In this document: positions 53,201-61,990 of the stretch, piece by piece | How the letters are laid out: every line of letters starts with the position of its first letter | Position numbering within the stretch: the first letter of the stretch is position 1 | DNA from: an uncultured Aquimarina sp. | GTDB taxonomy: Bacteria > Bacteroidota > Bacteroidia > Flavobacteriales > Flavobacteriaceae | NCBI GenBank assembly: GCA_947503835.1 | Contig: CANNFM010000004.1 | Coordinates: forward strand, 62,001-126,000 | DNA: 64,000 bases | Reading direction: 5' to 3' | Program-made: the position numbers and the translations under genes | The notes under the pieces: generated by a model | Databases searched by the model: none | The model's input: only the letters and a program-made list of their open reading frames with translations | Told to the model about the DNA's origin: nothing

Positions 53201-53377
53201 AACCCTTGTTTTCATTTCGGCCACTGCCTTATTCGTAAAGGTAATCGCCAAAATGTTTTTGTATCCATCTTTAAACTCTCCTTCTAATAAAGTAATTAAA
53301 TATGCTTTTACCAGGGTATATGTTTTTCCTGCCCCTGCGGCAGCATTATATATGGTAAAAGCAGTATGAGAGTTCAA
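50222..53377 (-). CDS. AddA-like UvrD/RecB helicase-nuclease
   Basis: The 1051-residue protein has Walker A in YNAAAGAGKTYTLVKAYL (about 9-26) and UvrD helicase motifs (DEFQDTSELQWNNL, VGDAKQAIYRWRGG, IHKAKGLEYT, VALTRAIEQLYI). A C-terminal nuclease motif follows (TTIIDYKTGSYSPSHAKQ). It unwinds and trims broken DNA ends and should pair with the AddB-like protein. The start is probably TTG 53377, because no in-frame ATG precedes Walker A. The addA and addB genes are in line but 1.8 kb apart. Confidence 0.92.
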   Translation of the reverse strand: MNSHTAFTIYNAAAGAGKTYTLVKAYLITLLEGEFKDGYKNILAITFTNKAVAEMKTRVIENLVAISDPNTPSKYQDLLNELVVETKIPEPKLKIKALRALQSILHNYASFDIVTIDTFTHRVIRTFAYDLGIPMNFEIEMDTEVLIEEAVDALVAKIGLDQEITKLIIDFAISKLEEDKSWDITIELNKVAKLLFSENDREHVNKLSNKSIKDFEQLHLTISQKITTSKISIMSRSNTILELIDSKGLAESDFKGGYITKHFQKLINGETKIDFKRAKWTQEIETTAFYNKTLDDYKKEMIDAIRPLIEEAFLATKKEIIQIQFFQNIIKNLTPLSVLNAINKELVEIKKERRILLISEFNTIISNAIQNQPAPFIYERLGERYRDYFIDEFQDTSELQWNNLVPLIDNAMATETLAGKKGQLTIVGDAKQAIYRWRGGKAEQFINLSLDKNPFSVQQKQVLNLPRNYRSHEEIVTFNNNLFTFLSHDFSNQKHQELYRAGNKQEVNSKKGGYVNLSFINAKNVAEEHDVYPHKVYETILTLQEKGYLLNEICILVRKQKEGAVIADFLSEKGLSIISSETLLIKNAPEVAFIVDVITWYVQPEDLLAKTNMLHFLADRFSIQEQHSFLQKMIFADQKTFSLELKRFSIDFDLSELATKPLYDAVEYIISSFKLANTAPAYIQFFLDEVFGYTQKHTGNIIGFLSYWNTKKEKLSIVAPNTEEAIQIITIHKAKGLEYTCVIYPYANIDIYEEIDPKTWLSIDKESYNDFEEVFINYNKTISEYGNNAESIVLNKQAQLELDKFNLLYVALTRAIEQLYIISKLELNSKGESNPNKFSGKLINYLKHIDQWDPEKTEYMFGNSIKPETTRSEVSIKENSIKLSQFDDSSKKYKVHIITHSGKLWDTAQKSAIEKGNIMHDLMASVYTHKDVQLAIDEAYTSGEISVLEKEIFINEIKSVVEHPQLFQYYSLGNTVYNERDIISNGRLFRPDRVIIDKNNNTTIIDYKTGSYSPSHAKQVQEYADILNDMGHTIQDKILIYFNENITLKYM

Positions 53378-53522
53378 ATTATTTTTTTACTAAAATACTA
53401 AAAGCTGTCATTTTTATGACATTTAGAGATATAAATAAAACCAATGAATACTCTATTCAGCACCCACACTTGTTTTAATTAATTTATAACAATTATTAAT
53501 TTTTATTCACCGCTCTAATTGT

Positions 53523-53530
53523 TAAATTTG
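53523..53530 (+). promoter_or_regulatory. -7 promoter element of sodA
   Basis: TAAATTTG matches TAnnTTTG and lies 38 bp before the ATG. TTTT occupies the -33 position. Confidence 0.5.
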
Positions 53531-53568
53531 GTGTCATTTTCATTTTTTATTAATCAAATAAATAACAT

Positions 53569-54177
53569 ATGTCATTCGAATTACCAAAGTTAAACTACGC
53601 ATTTGATGCGTTAGAACCCCATATAGATGCTCGTACCATGGAAATTCATCATGATAAACATCATGCTGGTTATACTGCTAAGCTAAATGCAGCGATAGAA
53701 GGAACTGATCTCGAAGGTAAAACTATAGAGAACATCCTGATTAATCTTGATAAGGCGAATACGGCAGTAAGAAATAATGGTGGCGGGTATTACAACCATA
53801 ATTTATTTTGGGAAGTTATGTCTCCTAACGGAGGCGGAAAGCCAACAGGTGAACTTGCAGATGCTATTAATGCTGCTTATGGCTCTTTTGATGCTTTTAA
53901 AGACGCTTTCTCTAGTGCTGCCGGCACAAGATTTGGTTCTGGATGGGCATGGTTATGTGTACATCAAGGTGGGAAAGTAGAGATTTGCTCTACACCAAAT
54001 CAAGATAATCCATTAATGCCAGGTATTGGTTGTGGCGGATCTCCTATTCTTGCATTAGATGTATGGGAGCATGCTTATTATTTAAATTATCAAAACCGTC
54101 GTCCTGATTATATTTCGGCATTCTTTAATGTAATCGACTGGAACGAGGTGTCAAGTAGATATGCACAAGGAAAATAA
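53569..54177 (+). CDS. sodA: Fe/Mn superoxide dismutase
   Basis: The 202-residue protein has the metal ligands of the family: H27 ([13 protein letters not shown]), the second His near NHNLFWEVM and D/H in [16 protein letters not shown]. It converts superoxide to peroxide and oxygen in the cytoplasm. Fe or Mn preference cannot be fixed from sequence. It has its own promoter and terminator. Confidence 0.96.
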   Translation: MSFELPKLNYAFDALEPHIDARTMEIHHDKHHAGYTAKLNAAIEGTDLEGKTIENILINLDKANTAVRNNGGGYYNHNLFWEVMSPNGGGKPTGELADAINAAYGSFDAFKDAFSSAAGTRFGSGWAWLCVHQGGKVEICSTPNQDNPLMPGIGCGGSPILALDVWEHAYYLNYQNRRPDYISAFFNVIDWNEVSSRYAQGK

Positions 54178-54204
54178 ATGAAATAATTTTCTTTAGGAAA
54201 ACCA

Positions 54205-54236
54205 AAAGAGTCGCAATTTTGCGACTCTTTTTTATA
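54205..54236 (+). terminator. Terminator of sodA
   Basis: AAAGAGTCGCAA and TTGCGACTCTTT pair almost without a loop, followed by TTTTATAT. Confidence 0.88.
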
Positions 54237-54263
54237 TAGATATATTACGAAATGTCATAAAAT

Positions 54264-54326
54264 AAAAAAAGGTGGAAAGTCCACCTTTTTTTGCCCCAAA
54301 TCTACCATGAACTTAACCTACTTATG
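54264..54326 (-). terminator. Terminator of purF with conserved 3' motif (copy D)
   Basis: AAAAAAAGGTGG and CCACCTTTTTTT form a hairpin with T-runs on both strands. CATAAGTAGGTTAAGTT (minus strand, 54310-54326) precedes it, matching copies A, B and C. Confidence 0.7.
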
Positions 54327-54445
54327 CTATGGCTTTGCTAATATAAAGCGTTATTTCATTGTGAAAAAATGTTTTAGATGAAAGGTCAAAATAATTGTTG
54401 AACTACACAAATTAACCATTTTTAACAGCAATTCATTTATGCTTT

Positions 54446-56344
54446 TTAATAAGCTCTTTCGTTTTTACCTTCAAAGAAGTTTATAAAAGCTTTATTTACG
54501 ACTCTGTTTCCTCCTGCTGTTGGGTAATCGCCTGTAAAATACCAGTCCCCAAGGTTCTTAGGGCAGGCCTGATGTAGGTTCTCTACAGTTTGATATATAA
54601 TTTTCACCTTGGCATTTACGGTTTTATCGCTTAATAATTCGGCTATTTTATCACTTATCTCTTGATCAGTAAACCCATCATAAAGCTCTTTCACAAAATT
54701 TTGCACATCGGCATCTGCCAAATTTTCTTGTGCTTTACATTTTTCATATACCTGTTCTACCAAATCGTAGTTTCCGTTTTCTTTTAAGAGTTCTAATGTT
54801 GCTTTAAAAGCAACTAGACCTTCTAGCCTGGCCATATCTATTCCATAACAATCAGGATATCGAATTTGTGGAGCAGAAGAGACAACAACGATCTTCTTTG
54901 GGTTAAGTCGATCCATCATTTTGATGATACTCTTTTTTAGCGTCGTACCTCTTACAATACTATCATCAATAATGACAAGGCTATCTTCTGGTCTTACGAC
55001 ACCATAGGTTACATCATAAACATGGGCAACTAAATCATCTCTACTACTATCTTCTGTAATAAAGGTACGAAGCTTGGCATCTTTTATCGCGATTTTTTCA
55101 GTTCTTAATCGATAAGAAAGAATTTCTGAAAGGCGCTCGTCTGTTAATGTTTCTTTTTCAGAAAGTATGGTTTCGTTTTTTTGCTTATTAAGTTCATCCT
55201 GGGCGGCTTCAACCATTCCGTAGAAAGAAGTTTCGGCGGTATTAGGAATAAAAGAAAAAACGGTATTTACTGTATCATGATTAATTTCTTTTAACACCTG
55301 AGGCATAAGCAATCTCCCAAGGTTTTTTCTTTCCTCATAGATCTCTGCATCACTTCCTCTAGAAAAATAAATTCTCTCAAAAGAGCAAGCTTTTCGTTCT
55401 AATGGCTCAATAATTTTCTTTATAGATGTTTCACCGTCCTTTTTTACTATAATGGCTTTTCCAGGATCTAATTCCATAACCTTATCAAAAGGAACATTAA
55501 ACACTGTCTGTATGACTGGTCTTTCTGATGCAACCACCACCACTTCGTCATCCTTGTAGTAATATGTTGGTCTTATTCCTGCAGGATCTCTAAGTATAAA
55601 TGCATCTCCGTGTCCCAGCATGCCTGCCATTGCATAACCTCCGTCCCAGTCTCTGGATGATTTTCTTAGGATCTTGGCTACATTTAATCGTTCTACAATT
55701 TGTGGTGAGGCATCAATTTTATTAAATCCTTCTTTTTTAAGTCGTTTATACAATTTTGCCACTTCAGAGTCAAGAAAATGGCCAATCTTTTCCATTACGG
55801 TAACCGTATCAACTTTATCCTTAGGATGCTGACCAAGCCGAACTAGATTGTCAAACAAAACATCATTATTGGTCATGTTAAAATTCCCAGCTACAATTAG
55901 GTTACGATGCATCCAGTTGTTTTGCCTCAAAAAAGGATGAACGTTTTCGACACTATTTTTACCAAAAGTCCCATAACGTACATGGCCCAGAAGCACTTCT
56001 CCGATATAGGGTATATTTTTCTTCTGTAGTTCGACATTATCGGTATATTCTGGATGATCAACTAATTCTTTGTTAATCCTATCGTTAATTTGAGAAAAAA
56101 TATCTTGAATTGGCTGCGACTCGCTAGAGCGAACTCTGCTTATATATCGTTCTCCAGGGGGAGTGTCTAGTTTTATACTAGCAAAACCGGCACCATCTTG
56201 CCCACGATTATGTTGTTTTTCCATCATGAGATACATTTTATTTACTCCATAAAATGCACTTCCATACTTTTTTTTGTAGTACTCTAACGGTTTTAATAAT
56301 CTAATAAATGCTATACCGCATTCATGTTTTAACGCATCACTCAT
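54446..56344 (-). CDS. purF: Amidophosphoribosyltransferase (long form)
   Basis: The 632-residue protein has the N-terminal nucleophile cysteine C9 after a short propeptide (MSDALKHECGIAF). A glutamine amidotransferase domain and a C-terminal PRPP-binding domain follow (LVIIDDSIVRGTTLKKSI). It makes phosphoribosylamine, the first step of purine synthesis. It is about 130 residues longer than the E. coli enzyme, with extra sequence between and after the domains, as in other flavobacteria to my knowledge. Downstream lies the element D terminator, upstream the PfkB kinase on the same strand. Confidence 0.9.
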   Translation of the reverse strand: MSDALKHECGIAFIRLLKPLEYYKKKYGSAFYGVNKMYLMMEKQHNRGQDGAGFASIKLDTPPGERYISRVRSSESQPIQDIFSQINDRINKELVDHPEYTDNVELQKKNIPYIGEVLLGHVRYGTFGKNSVENVHPFLRQNNWMHRNLIVAGNFNMTNNDVLFDNLVRLGQHPKDKVDTVTVMEKIGHFLDSEVAKLYKRLKKEGFNKIDASPQIVERLNVAKILRKSSRDWDGGYAMAGMLGHGDAFILRDPAGIRPTYYYKDDEVVVVASERPVIQTVFNVPFDKVMELDPGKAIIVKKDGETSIKKIIEPLERKACSFERIYFSRGSDAEIYEERKNLGRLLMPQVLKEINHDTVNTVFSFIPNTAETSFYGMVEAAQDELNKQKNETILSEKETLTDERLSEILSYRLRTEKIAIKDAKLRTFITEDSSRDDLVAHVYDVTYGVVRPEDSLVIIDDSIVRGTTLKKSIIKMMDRLNPKKIVVVSSAPQIRYPDCYGIDMARLEGLVAFKATLELLKENGNYDLVEQVYEKCKAQENLADADVQNFVKELYDGFTDQEISDKIAELLSDKTVNAKVKIIYQTVENLHQACPKNLGDWYFTGDYPTAGGNRVVNKAFINFFEGKNERAY

Positions 56345-56398
56345 TGTATTCCAAAATTCTAAGTTCGTGTTGTATTCGGGTAAACCATAATTAAAAAA

Positions 56399-56423
56399 GC
56401 CTTGAAACTTTAAGTTTCAAGGC
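56399..56423 (-). terminator. Terminator of the PfkB kinase gene
   Basis: GCCTTGAAACTT and AAGTTTCAAGGC form a near-perfect palindrome. TTTTTT follows on the minus strand. It separates the kinase from purF. Confidence 0.9.
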
Positions 56424-56434
56424 TAAATTTTATA

Positions 56435-57364
56435 TCATGACAATTCTATTTCAAATTGTGTTAATTCTTTAAATTGTTGAAGCCTTTTTTGCACTTCTCC
56501 TCTGTTAAGATTCTCCATTCGTTCAGTTCCAAACTTCTCTACACAAAAAGAGGCTAAATTTGAACCATGAATAATCGCATTTTTCATGTTTTCAAAAGAA
56601 ATATCTTCTGTTTTTGTCAAATAGCCTGAAAATCCTCCTGCAAAAGTATCTCCAGCACCTGTAGGGTCAAATACTTCTTCTAGTGGTAATGCAGGGGCAA
56701 AGAAAATTTGGTCTTTATGAAATAACAACGCTCCGTGCTCTCCTTTTTTAATGACCACATATTTTGGTCCCATTTTTTCGATTACTCTTGCTGCTTTTAC
56801 TAATGAATATTCTCCGCTTAACTGTCTTGCTTCTTCATCATTGATCGTAATTACATCTACTTTAGCAATTACCTTTCGAAGGTCATCTATAAATGCGTCT
56901 TCCATCCAAAAATTCATGGTATCTAATATCGCTAGTTTTGGTTTTACCGACATTTGTTCTAAAACACTAAGTTGCACCAGTGGATGAAGGTTACCAAGCA
57001 TCACGATCTCGGCATCTTTATAACTCTCAGGGACTACAGGATTAAAATCTGCTAATACATTGAGTTGTGTGTCTAAAGTATCTCTTGAGTTTAGATCATT
57101 ATGATATTTACCACTCCAGAAAAAAGTTTTTCCTCCTTTTACAATTTCTACAGCAGTAGTATCTATGTTTTTTTGTTGAAGCATTTTAAGGTCGGCTTCA
57201 GGAAAATCGTCTCCAACCACAGAAACAATTGCAGAAGAAATATTAAAATTTGCTGCCGAAAGACCAATATAAGTTGCTGCTCCTCCTAATATCTTGTCTG
57301 TTTTTCCGAAAGGAGTTTCAATAGCATCAAAGGCTACAGTGCCTACAATAAGTAATTTGCTCAT
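56435..57364 (-). CDS. PfkB-family sugar/nucleoside kinase
   Basis: The 309-residue protein has the family start (LIVGTVAFDAIETPFG, GGAATYIGLSAANF) and the catalytic motif FDPTGAGDTFAGGFSGYL, with the base aspartate in GAGD. It phosphorylates a ribosyl- or fructosyl-type substrate using ATP. The sequence resembles the ribokinase/adenosine-kinase branch, and the exact substrate is unknown. It lies upstream of purF but has a strong terminator between, so the purine link is weak. A TATATTTG -7 element is upstream. Confidence 0.9.
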   Translation of the reverse strand: MSKLLIVGTVAFDAIETPFGKTDKILGGAATYIGLSAANFNISSAIVSVVGDDFPEADLKMLQQKNIDTTAVEIVKGGKTFFWSGKYHNDLNSRDTLDTQLNVLADFNPVVPESYKDAEIVMLGNLHPLVQLSVLEQMSVKPKLAILDTMNFWMEDAFIDDLRKVIAKVDVITINDEEARQLSGEYSLVKAARVIEKMGPKYVVIKKGEHGALLFHKDQIFFAPALPLEEVFDPTGAGDTFAGGFSGYLTKTEDISFENMKNAIIHGSNLASFCVEKFGTERMENLNRGEVQKRLQQFKELTQFEIELS

Positions 57365-57705
57365 AAAATAGCGTAATAATTTTTTTGCAAATATACGTTT
57401 TACTTTTCAAGCGTATATACCAAAATAAAAGTCTTATAAAATCAACATTCACAATTAAGATGATCACACCTGTTTTTTCAAGGTTTTTATTATTTGAAAA
57501 GGGTTTATTTCTGGTTTTTTTTAAAAGACGATCGTATATGAATACAGATTTTCTTACTCTGAATTTTTTTTAGGAAGCTATAGAAATTAAAGATTCATTA
57601 TTGATATAATTCATATGAAAAAAGCTATGATTCATTGAAAAAAGTTGCACTATTGTTAAAATTTAGTTAATTTTATGAAAAATTTAACGAAAACTCAACA
57701 CTATT
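57365..57705. other. Divergent intergenic region, pfkB and astacin genes
   Basis: The 341 bp contain the pfkB -7 element (57388-57395) and an A+T-rich leader for the astacin gene with no clear TAnnTTTG. No ORF, hairpin or repeat stands out. Confidence 0.6.
57388..57395 (-). promoter_or_regulatory. -7 promoter element of the PfkB kinase gene
   Basis: The minus strand reads TATATTTG, a perfect TAnnTTTG match, 24 bp before the ATG. Confidence 0.5.
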
Positions 57706-58767
57706 ATGAAAAAAAGTAAGCTGGCCAGACTCGCTCTGGCTATTCTCGTCTCGTTCTCTTTAGCAAACTGTGAAAAGGATACTGAAGACGTATTTGAGGG
57801 AAATCAGATTGAAAAAACCAAAAGTGCACATGTTTGTATCGCAAAATGGGATGCACCAAGTATTGGAAAAGCAACTAGCGTAAAAGCTAAACAGTGGGAG
57901 TCAGGTCAAACTATTCGTGTAAAATTTTTAAACGGGAATAGTTTTGTTCAATCAAAAGTTAAACAATATGCCGTAGAATGGGAAAATTATGCAAACCTTA
58001 AATTTGAGTGGGTTTCTTCTTCCAGTAGCGCTAATATTAAAATTGCTTTTAGAGAAGGTCAATATGCAAACGAAACAGGTTCTTGGTCTTACTTAGGAAC
58101 TGATTCTAATAGTTATGCTCATAGTATGCATTTTGGATGGTTTGATAACAATACTACGGATACAGAATTTAGAAGAACTACAATTCACGAGTTTGGTCAT
58201 GCGCTTGGATTAATTCATGAGCATCAAAACCCAGTTGCTGGGATTAATTGGGATAAAGAAGCAGTTTATGCATATTATGCTGGACCACCAAATAACTGGA
58301 CTAGAGCACAGGTAGACAATAACCTTTTTAGACGTTACGAAGCAAATATTTCTAATTATAGTGCGTATGATCCATTATCAATTATGCACTATCCTATACC
58401 TGCAGAGCATACGCTAGATAGAGTTGCTGTAGGTTCGAACACTCGTCTATCAGAAACCGACAAAACGTTTATAGGCTCTATATATCCATTCCCGGATACA
58501 GGAGATATCTGTGCAGGTGTAGCTGAATATGTGAGTGGTAGATCATATTCCGTAGGTGATAAAGTGACGTATCAAGGAACGTTATATCAAAGAACGTCTA
58601 GCGGATGGAATAACTTAGGTCCTTGTCCTAGTAATGACCCATGTACAGGCGTAGATGCATATGTAAGTGGTAGATTATATTCTGTAGGAGATAAGGTAAC
58701 ATATCAAGGATCATTATATCAAAGAACTGCTAGTGGGTGGACAAATCTTGGGCCATGTGGTAGCTAA
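57706..58767 (+). CDS. Astacin-type (M12A) metalloprotease lipoprotein with two chitin-binding-like modules
   Basis: The 353-residue protein has a lipobox ending at C22 (SFSLANC). The zinc motif HEFGHALGLIHEH (H161, H165, H171) and the Met-turn SIMHYP (225-230) are those of astacins. Two repeats follow (about 269-307 and 313-351), each with YSVGDKVTYQGxLYQR and a Trp-containing end bounded by cysteines, as in CBM5/12 carbohydrate-binding modules. It should sit on the cell surface or periplasm, cleaving proteins while attached to chitin-like material. It has a terminator and stands alone. Confidence 0.93.
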   Translation: MKKSKLARLALAILVSFSLANCEKDTEDVFEGNQIEKTKSAHVCIAKWDAPSIGKATSVKAKQWESGQTIRVKFLNGNSFVQSKVKQYAVEWENYANLKFEWVSSSSSANIKIAFREGQYANETGSWSYLGTDSNSYAHSMHFGWFDNNTTDTEFRRTTIHEFGHALGLIHEHQNPVAGINWDKEAVYAYYAGPPNNWTRAQVDNNLFRRYEANISNYSAYDPLSIMHYPIPAEHTLDRVAVGSNTRLSETDKTFIGSIYPFPDTGDICAGVAEYVSGRSYSVGDKVTYQGTLYQRTSSGWNNLGPCPSNDPCTGVDAYVSGRLYSVGDKVTYQGSLYQRTASGWTNLGPCGS

Positions 58768-58800
58768 CACCTAATTGATATCTTATATATTATTAAAAAT

Positions 58801-58838
58801 AAAACACCCTGGATATTTATCCAGGGTGTTTTTATTTA
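58801..58838. terminator. Bidirectional terminator, astacin and RNase HI genes
   Basis: AACACCCTGGAT and ATCCAGGGTGTT pair over a 4-nt loop, with T-runs on both strands between the two convergent genes. Confidence 0.9.
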
Positions 58839-58861
58839 CAGAATAGTCAGGCTTAGAACAC

Positions 58862-59497
58862 TTATTTTCTTCCAAAATCTGCAGGAATTTCTCCCCAGGC
58901 TTTGGTTTCCCATTTAACAATTTTTGTAGTGTATGTATTGGTCTTTAACCATTGTATGGCTCGGTCAACTAATTCGAACATTGCTGCATTTTTTGCATTT
59001 CTTTTTAGCTTTGTTCTACACGTTTTTTGTTTTACCCATCCTATAGCAATTTTAGAATCTGAGTAAATGATGCGATCGCTATTTTTCTTTTTTAGATGGG
59101 CCAAACCATGAACCAATGCTAAAAATTCTCCTATATTATTAGTTCCTTGAGGAAAAGGGCCTTGATGAAACAATTGTTTTTCGGTTTGTGTATCTACACC
59201 TCGATATTCCATTTTACCGGGATTACCACTAGAGGCTGCATCTACAGCAATAGAATATAAGTTAGGTTCACCTATTTTAGACAATTGTTCTGCAGTAAGT
59301 GTCTTTTTAGGTTTGCTTTTGCCTTTATAATCTTCATAATCTCCATTATATGCTTTTTTAGCGATATCAAAAGAGTCGAACGATTTATATTTTGCACTTG
59401 CATATCCTTTAACGGCAGCTTTACAATCGTTCCATTTGGTATAAATCCCAGGTCGATGACCTTCCCAAACCACATAAAATTTTTCTTTTTTTGCCAT
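58862..59497 (-). CDS. rnhA: Ribonuclease HI with viroplasmin-like N-terminal domain
   Basis: The 211-residue protein starts with a Cauli_VI/HBD domain (FYVVWEGHRPGIYTKWNDCK...YASAKYKSFDSFDIA) that binds RNA-DNA hybrids. The RNase H domain follows from about residue 75. Its catalytic acids are in SIAVDAASSGNPGKMEY, NIGEFLALVHGL and YSDSKIAIGWVK. It cuts RNA in hybrids and is also found in eukaryotic RNase H1. It has no coupled neighbour, and a structured element lies 90 bp upstream. Confidence 0.93.
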   Translation of the reverse strand: MAKKEKFYVVWEGHRPGIYTKWNDCKAAVKGYASAKYKSFDSFDIAKKAYNGDYEDYKGKSKPKKTLTAEQLSKIGEPNLYSIAVDAASSGNPGKMEYRGVDTQTEKQLFHQGPFPQGTNNIGEFLALVHGLAHLKKKNSDRIIYSDSKIAIGWVKQKTCRTKLKRNAKNAAMFELVDRAIQWLKTNTYTTKIVKWETKAWGEIPADFGRK

Positions 59498-59584
59498 ATT
59501 TCAGTAGTTAGCTTATTAGTGGGTAGTAGTTAGTCTTTATTTCTTTAATCAAGTAATCTTTTTTGATAATCTGCATATATTTTT

Positions 59585-59680
59585 GCGTTAGGGATAGCAG
59601 TGACATCCTTTTTATTTGGTAGCCTGAGGTTCTCGAAGGCTACCAAATAAAAAGATATAACGTATAGCCCGCCCGAACGC
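59585..59680. ncRNA. Foldable structured element between rnhA and purN
   Basis: A perfect 18-bp hairpin (59608-59625 with 59637-59654, 11-nt loop) lies inside an outer pair GCGTTAGGG/CCCGAACGC (59585-59593 with 59672-59680). A middle bulge sits on each side. The nested stems suggest an RNA or a mobile palindromic repeat. It is much richer in structure than other spacers. I recall similar elements in flavobacteria but cannot verify this. Strand is undetermined. Confidence 0.5.
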
Positions 59681-59717
59681 CATTATTCATATCTCACTCA
59701 TTCAAAAAACTCACCAC

Positions 59718-60302
59718 TCACAGTGAAGCGCCCTTCTTAGGGAACAGAAGCTTTTCTATAACGATCGGAAAATTTTTATATTCTAGTTGATGAATTGCTT
59801 TTGCAACATCTTCTGCAGAATCTCCTTCTTGAACTGCCGTTTTGGCCTGAAAAATAATCGCGCCATCATCATAATGCTCATTTACATAATGAATAGTAAT
59901 CCCGCTTTCTTTTTCTTTATTTCTAACCACAGCCTCATGAACATGATGCCCATACATTCCTTTTCCGCCATATTTTGGTAATAATGCAGGATGAATATTG
60001 ATAACCTTATTTGGGAAAACATCAATAATTTTTTTCGGAAAAATCCATAGAAATCCTGCCAGCACAATTAAGTCTGGTTGGGCATCTTTTAAAACATTTA
60101 AGACATCATTAGTGACATAGAATGACTCTTTGTCAAAGTGTAACGCCTTTACCTTCAGGTCATGAGCTCGTTTTAAAACTTTGGCACGCAGGTTGTTAGA
60201 GAACACATGTGTAACCTCGGCAATTTTTCGCTCGTGGAAGTATTTAATTATATTTTCGGCATTGGTACCAGAGCCGGAAGCAAAAATTACGATACGCTTC
60301 AT
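59718..60302 (-). CDS. purN: Phosphoribosylglycinamide formyltransferase
   Basis: The 194-residue protein has the PurN motifs: IVIFASGSGTNAENII (phosphate binding), VINIHPALLPKYGGKGMYG (folate and catalytic His) and GITIHYVNEHYDDGAIIFQ. It transfers a formyl group from formyl-THF to GAR in purine synthesis. It is encoded singly, divergent from acpP. A TAnnTTTG element is not evident upstream. Confidence 0.96.
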   Translation of the reverse strand: MKRIVIFASGSGTNAENIIKYFHERKIAEVTHVFSNNLRAKVLKRAHDLKVKALHFDKESFYVTNDVLNVLKDAQPDLIVLAGFLWIFPKKIIDVFPNKVINIHPALLPKYGGKGMYGHHVHEAVVRNKEKESGITIHYVNEHYDDGAIIFQAKTAVQEGDSAEDVAKAIHQLEYKNFPIVIEKLLFPKKGASL

Positions 60303-60446
60303 AATATGATATAGTTGTTAATTAGAGAGCACAAAAAAAATAATTATTATTCAATTTTAGGCAGCAAAAAAGCCATTTCTTCCCTATATTTGATAAAAAC
60401 ACAAATACATTTTTGCGGGATTATGGGGTTTTAAAATAAAGTTTTT

Positions 60447-60454
60447 TATTTTTG
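60447..60454 (+). promoter_or_regulatory. -7 promoter element of acpP
   Basis: TATTTTTG matches TAnnTTTG, 31 bp before the acpP ATG. Confidence 0.5.
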
Positions 60455-60485
60455 CCTCCTAAATTAAAAATTAAAATTAAAAATT

Positions 60486-60719
60486 ATGTCAGACATTGCA
60501 TCAAGAGTAAAAGCGATAATCGTTGACAAATTAGGTGTAGACGAAAACGAGGTTGTAAACGAAGCAAGCTTCACAAATGACCTAGGAGCAGATTCGCTAG
60601 ACACCGTAGAATTGATTATGGAATTCGAAAAAGAATTCGATATTCAGATTCCAGATGACCAAGCAGAGAACATTGCAACAGTTGGTCAAGCAATATCTTA
60701 TATTGAAGACGCAAAGTAA
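60486..60719 (+). CDS. acpP: Acyl carrier protein
   Basis: The 77-residue acidic helical protein has the phosphopantetheine serine S37 in [11 protein letters not shown]. It carries growing acyl chains in fatty-acid synthesis. It is directly upstream of fabF (17-bp gap), the conserved acpP-fabF-rnc order. Confidence 0.98.
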   Translation: MSDIASRVKAIIVDKLGVDENEVVNEASFTNDLGADSLDTVELIMEFEKEFDIQIPDDQAENIATVGQAISYIEDAK

Positions 60720-60736
60720 TAACTTCACAACAAAGT

Positions 60737-61990
60737 ATGAATCTTAAGCGAGTTGTAGTCACCGGATTAGGTGCGTTAACACCTATCGGTAACAATATTG
60801 ATGAATATTGGGATGGACTGGTAAATGGTAAGAGCGGTTGCGCTCCCATTACCTATTTCGATACCGAAAATTTCAAGACTAAATTTGCTTGCGAAATCAA
60901 GAATTACATTTCCACAGACTATTTTGATAGAAAAGAAGCACGTAAACTTGATAAATTTGCGCAGTACGCCATTGTTTCTTCTGAAGAAGCAATAAAAGAT
61001 GCTGCTATTGACCTTGAGAAGGTTGATAAATTTAGAGTTGGTGTGATCTGGGGAGCAGGCATCGGAGGAATTGAAACTTTTCAGGAAGAAGTAATTGGTT
61101 ATGCCAAAGGGAATGGAACACCACGTTTCAATCCTTTCTTTATCCCGAAAATGATCGCCGACATTGCTCCTGGACATATTTCTATTCGAAATGGTTTTAT
61201 GGGTCCTAATTATACCACAGTTTCTGCTTGTGCATCCTCTGCAAATGCAATGATCGATGCCCTAAACTATATTCGTTTGGGACATTGTGATATTATCATT
61301 ACAGGAGGAAGTGAAGCTGCAGTTACCATTGCTGGTATGGGAGGATTTAATGCTATGCATGCCTTATCTACAAGAAATGAAAGTCCAGAAACTGCTTCTA
61401 GACCCTTTGATGCGACCAGAGATGGTTTTGTATTGGGTGAAGGTGGTGGAGCACTTATTCTTGAAGAATATGAACATGCTAAAGCACGTGGTGCAAAAAT
61501 CTATGCCGAAGTTGTTGGTGGAGGGATGTCTAGTGATGCATATCATATGACAGCTCCTCATCCAGACGGGATAGGTGTAGAGCGTGTAATGCTTAATTGT
61601 TTAAGAGATGCGGGCGTAGAACCAGAACAAGTAGATGCTATAAACACTCACGGCACCTCCACACCTTTGGGAGATGTAGCAGAATTGAAAGCAATTACAA
61701 AAGTTTTTGGGGACCATGCGTCTAACATCAGTATCAATTCAACAAAATCTATGACAGGTCACTTATTAGGTGCTGCAGGAGCTATAGAAGCAATTGCTTC
61801 AATTTTAGCTATGCGACATAATATAGTGCCCCCAACAATCAACCACACCACTGTGGATGAGAACATAGATGCTTCGTTGAATTTGACTTTAAACAAAGCC
61901 CAAAAACGTGATATTACTTATGCAATGAGTAATACTTTTGGTTTCGGAGGTCATAATGCTTGTGTATTATTCAAAAAATTAGACGAATAA
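60737..61990 (+). CDS. fabF: Beta-ketoacyl-ACP synthase II
   Basis: The 417-residue protein has the thiolase-like active site C165 (TVSACASSANAM) and the catalytic histidines in NTHGTSTPLGD and KSMTGHLLGAAGAIEA. It extends acyl-ACP with malonyl-ACP. Length and order (acpP-fabF-rnc) are typical. Its stop overlaps the ATG of rnc by one base. Confidence 0.97.
   Translation: MNLKRVVVTGLGALTPIGNNIDEYWDGLVNGKSGCAPITYFDTENFKTKFACEIKNYISTDYFDRKEARKLDKFAQYAIVSSEEAIKDAAIDLEKVDKFRVGVIWGAGIGGIETFQEEVIGYAKGNGTPRFNPFFIPKMIADIAPGHISIRNGFMGPNYTTVSACASSANAMIDALNYIRLGHCDIIITGGSEAAVTIAGMGGFNAMHALSTRNESPETASRPFDATRDGFVLGEGGGALILEEYEHAKARGAKIYAEVVGGGMSSDAYHMTAPHPDGIGVERVMLNCLRDAGVEPEQVDAINTHGTSTPLGDVAELKAITKVFGDHASNISINSTKSMTGHLLGAAGAIEAIASILAMRHNIVPPTINHTTVDENIDASLNLTLNKAQKRDITYAMSNTFGFGGHNACVLFKKLDE

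Noticed and set aside
59601..59660. Intrinsic terminator at the rnhA/purN element
   Set aside because: The hairpin is too long and lacks a T-run after the stem in either direction. The nested outer pair suggests another type of element.
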